Below are positions 52,006 to 59,165 of a DNA stretch of 64,000 bases, one piece after another. The notes beneath the pieces are model-generated. The model saw nothing but the letters and a program-made list of their open reading frames with translations. It was not told where the DNA came from and searched no databases. Source of the DNA: Winslowiella toletana (GTDB lineage Bacteria; Pseudomonadota; Gammaproteobacteria; Enterobacterales; Enterobacteriaceae); assembly GCF_032164335.1 (NCBI RefSeq), contig NZ_CP134152.1:4402001-4466000 (forward strand). Reading direction: 5' to 3'. Position 1 is the first letter of the stretch; each line of letters begins with the position of its first letter. The translations under genes were made by a program, and so were the position numbers.

Positions 52006-52464
52006 ATGACAACACCTACAAATAATTCAAACCCGGATGAAGCCCCGCTGCTGTTGGATCAACAGCTCTGCTTTGCCCTCTATTCCGCCAATCTGGCGCT
52101 GCACAAACTTTACCGGCAGCTACTGGCAAAACTTGAACTGACCTATCCGCAATATCTGGTGATGATGGTGCTGTGGGAGAAGGATGATGTGACGGTTTCA
52201 GAGATCGGTGAACGTCTGTTTCTTGATTCCGCTACGCTGACGCCGCTGCTGAAGCGCCTTGAAGCGGCTGGCATGCTCCACCGCCAGCGCTCAAGACAGG
52301 ACGAACGCCAGGTGGTGGTAACATTAAGTGAGCAGGGTCGCCAGTTGCGCCAGCAAGCCACGACGATTCCGGAATCGATACATTGTGCGGCGGCCTGTGA
52401 TGCCGGGACCCTGCAAGAGTTGAAACAACAACTGGAAACGCTGCGCGATAACCTCAACGGCTAA
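52006..52464 (+). CDS. OhrR-type MarR-family regulator
   Basis: Winged-helix repressor of 152 residues from ATG 52006. The sequence [20 protein letters not shown] carries the single reactive Cys22 of OhrR and, with Tyr27 and Tyr36, the peroxide-sensing pocket. [20 protein letters not shown] and [20 protein letters not shown] form the DNA-binding domain, and DERQVVVTL the wing. No ohr gene adjoins; the upstream neighbour is yghU, whose product reduces organic hydroperoxides, so yghU may be its target. A TTG at 51970 with GAGGAAA before it is an alternative start, but it coincides with the -35 element. Confidence 0.85.
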   Translation: MTTPTNNSNPDEAPLLLDQQLCFALYSANLALHKLYRQLLAKLELTYPQYLVMMVLWEKDDVTVSEIGERLFLDSATLTPLLKRLEAAGMLHRQRSRQDERQVVVTLSEQGRQLRQQATTIPESIHCAAACDAGTLQELKQQLETLRDNLNG

Positions 52465-52477
52465 GCGCATTCACTGA

Positions 52478-53140
52478 TTACAGCGCCAGAGTACCAAACG
52501 CCGCTGACCAGTCGTGGTCGAAACGTTTCAGGGCATCATCGACTGCCGGATCCAGTAAAAACATCTCTGCTACCTGCGGGTCAACGGTAATCGCCTGACA
52601 ACCTGCCAGCATGCAGTCAAGCACCTGACGCGGAGTACGGAAACTGGCTGCCAGCACTTTGCTGTCAGGGCAATGCAGGCCGATCAGTTTCTGTAGCTCG
52701 GTGACCAGCCCAATGCCATCACCGCCCTGGCTGTCAATGCGATTCACATAAGGCGCGATATAACTGGCTCCGGCCAGCGCAGCAAAGAAACCCTGCCCCG
52801 CACCGTAGACCGCCGTGCCCAAAGTCGGAATATTGAGCTGAGTCAGTTGCTTAATGGCGTTAAGCCCGTTGTGCGTTACCGGCACTTTTACTACCAGCTC
52901 AGGAATCACCTCCCGCAGTTTTAGCGCCTCTTCCACCATCGCTGCCGGTTCTCTGGCAATGACCTGGGCAAACAGCGTGCTGTCAGCCGGCAGCAACGAT
53001 GCCAGTTCCTCGAGTACACTAGTAATGTCGCGCTTACCGCGCGCGACAATGCTGGGATTGGTAGTGACACCTTTAATCGGTAACACCGCCGCCAGGCGTT
53101 TCACCTCAGCGACATCTGCCGTATCTAAATAAAATTCCAT
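52478..53140 (-). CDS. fsa: Fructose-6-phosphate aldolase (Fsa)
   Basis: Class I aldolase of 220 residues, the length of E. coli FsaA and FsaB. It cleaves fructose 6-phosphate to dihydroxyacetone and glyceraldehyde 3-phosphate, or related sugar phosphates. The Schiff-base residue is Lys85 in [19 protein letters not shown] near 25-35, [20 protein letters not shown] near 109-128 and [20 protein letters not shown] are conserved. It is the last gene of a four-gene operon with PTS components (18-bp gap to EIIC), which implies that it acts on the sugar phosphate formed by this PTS. Confidence 0.93.
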   Translation of the reverse strand: MEFYLDTADVAEVKRLAAVLPIKGVTTNPSIVARGKRDITSVLEELASLLPADSTLFAQVIAREPAAMVEEALKLREVIPELVVKVPVTHNGLNAIKQLTQLNIPTLGTAVYGAGQGFFAALAGASYIAPYVNRIDSQGGDGIGLVTELQKLIGLHCPDSKVLAASFRTPRQVLDCMLAGCQAITVDPQVAEMFLLDPAVDDALKRFDHDWSAAFGTLAL

Positions 53141-53157
53141 CGTTTATCTCCGATAGC

Positions 53158-54417
53158 TTAGCGGACAATCAGTCCGAGCAGGATCCCGATAACACCAAAA
53201 TCTGAGTCACTGAAGGTCGTATTCGCCAGACCAATACTGCCCAGAACCGGCAACAGGAACACCGGCAGGAAAGTGATCAGCAAGCCATTGGCAAATGAAC
53301 CCAGAATCGCACCGCGTCTGCCGCCAGTGGCGTTGCCGAATACCCCAGCCGCCGCGCCGACAAAGAAGTGCGGCACCACGCCCGGAATAATCACCGTCAT
53401 ATTCAACGCGTACAGCAGAAACATACCGAGCACGCCGGCCGCAAAGCTGCTGAGGAAGCCGACCAGTACGGCATTCGGTGCATAGGGAAACACTACCGGA
53501 CAATCGAGCGCCGGCTTGGCGTTCGGTACCAGTTTGTCAGAGATACCTTTAAATGCCGGAACAATCTCAGCAATCACCATTCTTACGCCCTGCAGCACGA
53601 TATAGACACCTGCAGCAAAGGTAATGGATTGCATCAGAGAAAACATAAACCAGTTCTTACCACCGGCGTTCATCTCTTTTACCGCCGACGGACCGGCCAC
53701 CAGACAAGTAACAATAAAGATAAAGAACATGGTGAAGGCAATGGCAACCGGCGTATCGCGCAGAAACAGCAGGCTTTTCGGAACATCCATATCTTCCGTG
53801 GATTTCTCTTTATTGCCGAACTTGCTGCCAATAAATGCCGAAAGAAGTTGAGAAATTGCCGAAAAATGGCCGAAAGCGACATCATCCGAACCGGTAACTT
53901 TTTTCATATAAGGATGAATAATCGCCGGTGAGATCACCATTGCAAGCCCCACCACAATCGATCCAACGGCAATCAGCGTGGCGCCTTGCAAGCCGGCAGT
54001 CGCCAGAATAACCGCCACCATCATCGACATAAAGAGCGTGTGGTGCCCGGTCAGGAAGATAAATTTCAGTGGCGTAAAGCGCGCAATTGCAATGTTTATC
54101 ACCATAGCGAAGAACATAATCATCGCCATCTCGGTGCCGAAACTCTTCTGCGCAACGGCAACAATCGCTTCGTTATTTGGCACCACTCCGGCAATGCCGA
54201 ACGCGTGATGGAATATCACCGCAAAGTCGCCCAGAGAAGAGACGATTAATCCAGCACCGGCGCCGAGAATAACAAAACCCATGACGGTTTTAACCGTGCC
54301 TTTAATACATTCTGTCACTGGCTTTTTTTGCGCAATCAGACCAATAAGCGCAATCAGACCGACTAATATCGAGGGCTCAGCCAGTACATCACTCATCAAA
54401 AAACGGAAAAATTCCAT
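53158..54417 (-). CDS. PTS system EIIC component, ascorbate (UlaA/SgaT) family
   Basis: Inner-membrane permease of 419 residues with about ten to eleven hydrophobic segments, in the UlaA/SgaT superfamily of PTS transporters. It opens MEFFRFLMSDVLAEPSILVG; family stretches are IFHHAFGIAGVVPNNEAIVA, MFFAMVINIAIARFTPLKFI and FLTGHHTLFMSMMVAVILA. E. coli UlaA is somewhat longer (465). The substrate is not known: the ulaD/E/F and ulaG enzymes of ascorbate use are absent, and an aldolase gene is present in their place. Confidence 0.9.
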   Translation of the reverse strand: MEFFRFLMSDVLAEPSILVGLIALIGLIAQKKPVTECIKGTVKTVMGFVILGAGAGLIVSSLGDFAVIFHHAFGIAGVVPNNEAIVAVAQKSFGTEMAMIMFFAMVINIAIARFTPLKFIFLTGHHTLFMSMMVAVILATAGLQGATLIAVGSIVVGLAMVISPAIIHPYMKKVTGSDDVAFGHFSAISQLLSAFIGSKFGNKEKSTEDMDVPKSLLFLRDTPVAIAFTMFFIFIVTCLVAGPSAVKEMNAGGKNWFMFSLMQSITFAAGVYIVLQGVRMVIAEIVPAFKGISDKLVPNAKPALDCPVVFPYAPNAVLVGFLSSFAAGVLGMFLLYALNMTVIIPGVVPHFFVGAAAGVFGNATGGRRGAILGSFANGLLITFLPVFLLPVLGSIGLANTTFSDSDFGVIGILLGLIVR

Positions 54418-54438
54418 TTTGACCTCCAGCAGTTATTT

Positions 54439-54726
54439 TTATAACGCGCCAAGTTCAGTCAGTGCGACAGATAAACGTTCTTTCATCGCCACTTTATCCA
54501 CCATGTTATTCAACGAGACGATTTTTCCCGCCACGTTCTGCGCCACCAGCTGATCAGCAATATCTTTAGTTCCGACAAAAATATCACTCGGTGTGCCCTT
54601 GGCTGAGCCTAGATCCACGTGGTCCACTTCTGCCGCCACGCCTAAATCTTTTACGATAGATTTAATACTCATTTCCATCATTAAGCTGGTGCCGAGACCG
54701 TTACCGCATACGACTGTGATTTTCAT
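54439..54726 (-). CDS. PTS system EIIB component, ascorbate family
   Basis: Cytosolic phosphocarrier of 95 residues that passes phosphate from EIIA to the sugar during transport. The active residue is Cys7 in MKITVVCGNGLGTSLMMEMS, the UlaB/lactose-type EIIB P-loop. It is 21 bp upstream of EIIC and 23 bp downstream of EIIA, in one operon. Confidence 0.92.
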   Translation of the reverse strand: MKITVVCGNGLGTSLMMEMSIKSIVKDLGVAAEVDHVDLGSAKGTPSDIFVGTKDIADQLVAQNVAGKIVSLNNMVDKVAMKERLSVALTELGAL

Positions 54727-54749
54727 GATTTTTTTTCCCGTAGTAATGA

Positions 54750-55193
54750 TTAATAGTTGGCAAGGATGGATAAAATTTGTTCTTTATTGGTAGCCGCCAT
54801 AATGGCTTGTACATGCTGGTCATTATCAAAAAGCTGCGCCAGACTGGAAATAATCTCGATATGACTGTTACTGTCAGTTGCAGCCAGTACAATCAACAAC
54901 TTAACCGGATCATTTCCTTCTGAATTAAATGTCACCCCGTCTTTTATCAGCGTTAAACAAAGCGACAAGCGATTAACGCCCTCTTCAGGCCGCGCGTGCG
55001 GCATGGCAATGCCCGGCCCCACCACGTAATAAGGGCCAATCGCTTCATGTGAACGATAAATCGCATCAATATAAGATGGCTCAATGGCCTTGCTGAGCAG
55101 CAGAGGCTGACAAGATTTGGCGACTGCATCACGCCAGTCCTGGCAACTTTCAAGGATTTGTACGGTTTCTGATGTGAGTAATTGATTCAACAT
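54750..55193 (-). CDS. PTS system EIIA component, ascorbate/mannitol type
   Basis: Phosphocarrier of 147 residues, first gene of the operon. The phosphorylated residue is His66 in GPGIAMPHARPEEGVNRLSL, the EIIA(Mtl/Fru/Ula) signature. LLIVLAATDSNSHIEIISSL follows. It resembles E. coli UlaC (154 residues). A candidate CRP site lies upstream, and the LacI-type regulator gene diverges from it. Confidence 0.92.
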   Translation of the reverse strand: MLNQLLTSETVQILESCQDWRDAVAKSCQPLLLSKAIEPSYIDAIYRSHEAIGPYYVVGPGIAMPHARPEEGVNRLSLCLTLIKDGVTFNSEGNDPVKLLIVLAATDSNSHIEIISSLAQLFDNDQHVQAIMAATNKEQILSILANY

Positions 55194-55250
55194 TGGCCGA
55201 TACCTGTTTTTTATTAATCTGCCAGCAGACTAAAGTAACAGGCGGCGCAA

Positions 55251-55272
55251 AAATGTGATGGTTGTCAAAATT
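55251..55272. promoter_or_regulatory. candidate CRP site upstream of the PTS operon
   Basis: AAATGTGA-TGGTTG-TCAAAATT matches AAATGTGA-N6-TCACATTT with a perfect left half and 6 of 8 in the right. It lies about 58 bp upstream of the EIIA start, fitting class I-type activation of the PTS operon. Confidence 0.65.
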
Positions 55273-55369
55273 GGTATCGCTAACAGTTATAATTATCATC
55301 AATTGTGATCTGTCTATCGTTTGACTGTAAACCTGTTGTTGCCCTGGGTACAATTGATGCAAACTTATC

Positions 55370-55388
55370 GATGCTAAGGAATAGCATC
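55370..55388. promoter_or_regulatory. perfect 7-5-7 inverted repeat upstream of the LacI-type gene
   Basis: GATGCTA-AGGAA-TAGCATC, 89-107 bp upstream of the regulator ATG. A further GATGC lies at 55356-55360. It is a candidate operator for the adjacent double-HTH regulator. Confidence 0.5.
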
Positions 55389-55476
55389 AGTTGATATAAA
55401 AATAATACATTTTCATGGCGTTATATACCCATCAGTTTAGCTTCGCGGGAATTAGCCGTCATTGCAGGAGATTGAC

Positions 55477-56664
55477 ATGAGCAAGCGTCGCAGCAGTGGT
55501 CGGGTAACACTCCAGGATATCGCTAACTATGTTGGTGTAGGAACCATGACGGTTTCCCGGGTAATGCGTAATCCCGACCAGGTGTCTGAAAAGCTGCGCG
55601 TTAAAGTGGAACAAGCCGCTGTCACGCTGGGTTATCAGCCTAATACTGATGCCAGCGAACTGGTAGGCGGTAAGGCCAAAGTCACGCTTCAGGACGTGGC
55701 ACAGCATGCCGGTGTTGGCCCAATGACCGTGTCGCGCGCGCTGCGCGATCCGACGCAGGTTTCCGAAGAGTCGCTGAAAAAGATTCTCGCGGCGGTTGAT
55801 GAGTTGGGTTACGTTTCGCAACAGCATGCCTCAGCGCTCGCTACCTTTCAGAATAGCGTGGCGGTGCTCTATCCGTTCTTTAATGATAAACCCAGCATTG
55901 CCTTCCTCGGCGCACTGCAGGATACCCTGAGCAAACGTCAATTTCAGCTAATCCAGGCCTGCCATGAATATAATCAGCATAGCGAAAGCAAAGTGGTGGA
56001 GAAACTGTTGCAGCATCGCCCGGCGGCACTGATCCTGTTTGGCGCGCAACTCTCATCACAGACCCAGGCACTTATCCAGAACAGTGGCGTTCTGACGATC
56101 AATATTTGTAGCGCCGAACCGTTCGCTGCCGACTTGACGTTTAATTTCGCCATGTCAGAAGCTGGCGAAAAACTAACCTGTCATCTACTGGAAAAGGGTT
56201 ACAAAAACATCGCTTTTATTGGTGCCCATACTGTTAATCGCCTGCAGAAACAGCAAATCAATGGCTGGAGTAAAGCGTTACTTTCGCACTACCACCATGC
56301 TGATATGAAAATCACCGTGCCGGAAGCGCCGGATTTTAAACTGGGCCGCTATGCGATCGGTGAGCTGCTGCAGACTTATCCGGATATTGATGCGGTTATT
56401 TGCAGCCATGACGAAATTGCTTATGGCGTACTGTATGAATGTCAGCGACGGATGCTTAAAGTGCCCTATGATTTGGCCGTCGCCTGCCTTGAAGGTTCAG
56501 AAAATTGTGAACACAGCTATCCCGCCCTTACCGCTATGCAGATCAACTATCAGAAGCTTGGCGTACAGATAGGAAACGCCATCAGCACCATGATCGCCTC
56601 CCCTGCCGACGAAAACGCGGTGCAGAATCTCAGTTATAAACTGGAGATTCGCTCAAGTACCTGA
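55477..56664 (+). CDS. LacI-family regulator with two tandem HTH domains
   Basis: Transcription regulator of 395 residues from ATG 55477, preceded by GCAGGAG. Most LacI-family proteins are 330-345 residues. Here a complete LacI-type DNA-binding domain occurs twice: about 10-56 (VTLQDIANYVGVGTMTVSRV, ending LGYQPN) and about 69-115 (VTLQDVAQHAGVGPMTVSRA, ending LGYVSQ). By eye, 25 of 47 aligned positions are identical. A short linker joins them. The periplasmic-binding-like effector domain (about 125-390) follows, with VAVLYPFFNDKPSIAFLGAL at its start and IDAVICSHDEIAYGVLYE near 305. It diverges from the PTS/aldolase operon, which it probably controls in response to a sugar phosphate. Confidence 0.93.
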   Translation: MSKRRSSGRVTLQDIANYVGVGTMTVSRVMRNPDQVSEKLRVKVEQAAVTLGYQPNTDASELVGGKAKVTLQDVAQHAGVGPMTVSRALRDPTQVSEESLKKILAAVDELGYVSQQHASALATFQNSVAVLYPFFNDKPSIAFLGALQDTLSKRQFQLIQACHEYNQHSESKVVEKLLQHRPAALILFGAQLSSQTQALIQNSGVLTINICSAEPFAADLTFNFAMSEAGEKLTCHLLEKGYKNIAFIGAHTVNRLQKQQINGWSKALLSHYHHADMKITVPEAPDFKLGRYAIGELLQTYPDIDAVICSHDEIAYGVLYECQRRMLKVPYDLAVACLEGSENCEHSYPALTAMQINYQKLGVQIGNAISTMIASPADENAVQNLSYKLEIRSST

Positions 56665-56682
56665 TGCTCTCACTGACAATCT

Positions 56683-56718
56683 AAAAAAAAGAGCCGCTCA
56701 ACAGAGCGACTCTTTTTT
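56683..56718. terminator. bidirectional terminator between LacI-type and SnoaL-like genes
   Basis: A stem of AAAAAGAG-C-CGCTC with GAGCG-A-CTCTTTTT (one internal mismatch), with A and T runs on the two sides. It suits both the plus-strand regulator gene and the convergent minus-strand gene. Confidence 0.88.
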
Positions 56719-56753
56719 ATTTGCTAAGGACAATTAACTTCCCTGTTAATCAA

Positions 56754-57209
56754 TTATTTCGTTTCCGGCATTGCAGAGGAATGGTGAGTTGAGATCAGCC
56801 ATTGTTTGCCATCAAACGCATAAGTAAAGGTATAGCGGGCAGAGACGCTGGTATTATCTTTAAAGGTGAAAGTATACGTTCCTGCGTCAATTGCTTTATT
56901 ACAGCCGATGCGAATGGTACGGGTATCAATTTTACCGAACGGTTTCTTCTGCAGGAAATGTTCGAAATAATCCTTACGTTCTGCGTCAGTCAAGCGCACG
57001 TGGTTTGAAACGGTTGGCAACAGAACGGCGTCGGAAAGATAGTTATCCGCCACTGTCTGTGCGTTACCGGTTTGCAATGATTCATTCCAGCGATCAAACA
57101 GTGCTTCGATTTGTTTCTGGTCAACTGCCTGACACTCTTTTACATCTTTCGCTAATGCGGAGCCAGATACAGATGCGGCAAGAATAAGAAGTGCGATTTT
57201 AGTTTTCAT
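56754..57209 (-). CDS. Secreted SgcJ/EcaC (DUF4440/SnoaL-like) family protein
   Basis: A 151-residue protein with a signal peptide (about 1-20, MKTKIALLILAASVSGSALA) and a compact cystatin-like NTF2-type domain. Family marks are QIEALFDRWNESLQTGNAQT near 33-52, VADNYLSDAVLLPTVSNHVR near 53-72, and the closing WLISTHHSSAMPETK. Two cysteines (26 and 102) could form a disulfide. The biochemical role is unknown. It lies alone between two convergent or same-strand neighbours, and the 215-bp AT-rich region upstream (57210-57424) holds no gene that I can support. Confidence 0.85.
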   Translation of the reverse strand: MKTKIALLILAASVSGSALAKDVKECQAVDQKQIEALFDRWNESLQTGNAQTVADNYLSDAVLLPTVSNHVRLTDAERKDYFEHFLQKKPFGKIDTRTIRIGCNKAIDAGTYTFTFKDNTSVSARYTFTYAFDGKQWLISTHHSSAMPETK

Positions 57210-57424
57210 TTGAAGAATTTCCCTGGTTAATTAATGCAGGGAATTTAATTTCTTCCAGATAGTTAAGCAACAGAATTTACGCTTACTTATAATTAGCGAA
57301 TAAAAGAATACAAAAAAAAGATTAAAAACCATTTAAGAAAAAGTTTCTGCAATGTATCCCTATGATTTATTACTTGTTATTTTAAGAACTATTTAATTAT
57401 CAGGCTAATTATATTGGTTATTTT

Positions 57425-58057
57425 TTAATCCAGATTATGTCGCCGGGCAAACACCATCATTTCAAACTGATTTTTTACGCCAATTTTATCGGCCAGCCGT
57501 CGTTTGTAGGTACTGACCGTCTTATTGCTGATACTCATTTCTTGACCAATCTGAATATTACTCATGCCGCGAGATAAATAGCCCAGCACTTTCATCTCCT
57601 GATTAGAGAGACTTTCGATCAGTTTAACCTCATACCGGGTGTCGAATATCTCCGGGGAAGTGGCAGCAGCGCCAGAGCGCCGGGGATAGTAGCCATAGCC
57701 GCGTAGCACTGCTCGTGCAGCATCGGTAAATTCGCTGAGGTTATTTTTCTTGCTGACAAAACCATCGGCACCGGCGTTCATACAGCGGGTGACATAGTGT
57801 GGCTCACTTTTACTGGTCAGCACCAGAATGCTGACTTCGCATCCCGCTAAACGCAGTCGCTCAATAACATCCAGCCCGTTTAGTGCCGGGATATCGATAT
57901 CCAGCACAATTAAATCCGGAGGATGACTGGCCGCCAGGCGAACCGCATCCAGCCCATTGTCCGTTTCAGCAATCACTTCATGGCCTTCGTTTTCCAGTAA
58001 CATACGCACGGCCAGGCGCGCAACGGGATGATCATCAACCAACAGCACTGTGCTCAT
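57425..58057 (-). CDS. EvgA/BvgA-type response regulator (NarL/FixJ family)
   Basis: Response regulator of 210 residues. The receiver domain (about 1-120) has the acidic pair Asp8-Asp9, phospho-acceptor Asp53 (LIVLDIDIPALNG), Thr81 and the switch Lys103 (GFVSKKN). The LuxR-type HTH is at about 148-205 (LSNQEMKVLGYLSRGMSNIQ, then ISNKTVSTYKRRLADKIGV). The 'LDIDIPALNG' and 'GADGFVSKKNNL' stretches match EvgA and BvgA best. The likely kinase is the EvgS-type protein encoded 1.1 kb upstream on the same strand, with an opposite-strand regulator gene between them. Confidence 0.88.
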   Translation of the reverse strand: MSTVLLVDDHPVARLAVRMLLENEGHEVIAETDNGLDAVRLAASHPPDLIVLDIDIPALNGLDVIERLRLAGCEVSILVLTSKSEPHYVTRCMNAGADGFVSKKNNLSEFTDAARAVLRGYGYYPRRSGAAATSPEIFDTRYEVKLIESLSNQEMKVLGYLSRGMSNIQIGQEMSISNKTVSTYKRRLADKIGVKNQFEMMVFARRHNLD

Positions 58058-58503
58058 TATTTTTCCCTTAAAATCTGCTGTTACCGGGCGCTATCCTGCC
58101 CCCTCACAGCTTTTCGACAGGATACAGATAACTATCAGGGCTGTATCTTTATATCGCGAAGCTGTTAATTAATAGTTTATCAGTAGTCTGTTACTGACAC
58201 ATCTGCTTTTCTGAAATATAAATATCCGCAACGCGTTTAATTATTTAAACATCACCATGTAGGAAGTGGACTACATGAGTGTCAGACCAGGATGGCATAA
58301 CTTTACGACTGACCTGCTATTAAATCATGAAATCAGAATGCATTATTGCCTATGTCACTCTGACAACGACCGCAGGCAAACAATATCTTCTTAAGTATAT
58401 TAGCTTCGCCATCATTGCCATACTGAGTTTTATTAATGCCGCAAAGCTTATTAATATCCAGGAAAGCCGCCACTGTGTTACGCCAGCATTAGGAAATAAG
58501 TTT
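58058..58503. other. AT-rich divergent region between the EvgA-type and RcsA-like genes
   Basis: A 446-bp gap that must contain both promoters. It is clearly more AT-rich than the flanking core genes. An in-frame upstream ATG (58327) would extend the plus-strand regulator by 59 residues, including a hydrophobic stretch YISFAIIAILSFINAAKLI, but it lacks a good ribosome site. Confidence 0.5.
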
Positions 58504-59142
58504 ATGGAAAGCGACTACAATATCCTGCTGATTGATGAGTGTTACCTCTCACGCCTCGGCTTAACGTTATTATTAAAAGAGTCAGGCTATCATCATCTCC
58601 GTTTTCATCATGCCGCCTCGCTGGATAATGCCCGATGCTTAATGACATCAGGAAAAATTAACGCCATCATTATCGACTGTGATAACGACGTTTCTCTGTC
58701 CAGCACCAAAGTTTTTCTGCGTGAAACGCGCTTAAAAGCGCCAGAAATAAAACTTATCGTCTACACGCGTAACTTCTCTCGCTCGATATTAAGAATGTAC
58801 CAGACCTTTATCATTCACGGTTTTTTATCGCGCCGGGACCCCACCGACAGCGTGACGGAACTGCTGCACAGTATCTTCTTTATGGGAAAAAATGCGTTAA
58901 GTCCGGGCTTTTTTCAGCAGGCTGAAAAAATTAATCTGAATGCCGCCAGTCTGACCCCGGCAGAAAGCCGCACCCTGCGTTTCTTACTGGATGGTAAAAC
59001 CCCGGCCCAAATTGGTCGTCTGACTCAGCGCAGCGTGAAAACCATCAGCAGCCAAAAACGTAGCGTGATGCGCAAGCTGGGCATCACCAAAACCAGTCAG
59101 TTAATAATGATGCGCGCAGGATTGTACCAGACGTTTTACTGA
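58504..59142 (+). CDS. RcsA/EvgA-like LuxR-family regulator with atypical receiver
   Basis: A 212-residue protein from ATG 58504, which follows AGGAAATAAG. The receiver-like domain (about 1-125) keeps Asp11-Glu12, Asp58 (AIIIDCDNDVS) and Thr88 (IVYTRN), but the switch lysine is replaced by Arg110 (GFLSRRDP). Spacing around Asp58 is unlike a normal 'LDxxMP' motif. The LuxR-type HTH is at about 149-206 (LTPAESRTLRFLLDGKTPAQ, then VKTISSQKRSVMRKLGITK), with the 'SSQK' form seen in RcsA-type proteins. The gene converges on evgS with a 23-bp gap and diverges from the EvgA-type gene. If the longer start at 58327 is used, the protein would gain an N-terminal membrane helix. Confidence 0.8.
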   Translation: MESDYNILLIDECYLSRLGLTLLLKESGYHHLRFHHAASLDNARCLMTSGKINAIIIDCDNDVSLSSTKVFLRETRLKAPEIKLIVYTRNFSRSILRMYQTFIIHGFLSRRDPTDSVTELLHSIFFMGKNALSPGFFQQAEKINLNAASLTPAESRTLRFLLDGKTPAQIGRLTQRSVKTISSQKRSVMRKLGITKTSQLIMMRAGLYQTFY

Positions 59143-59165
59143 CAGCAGCAGCCTGAACGCCGAAA

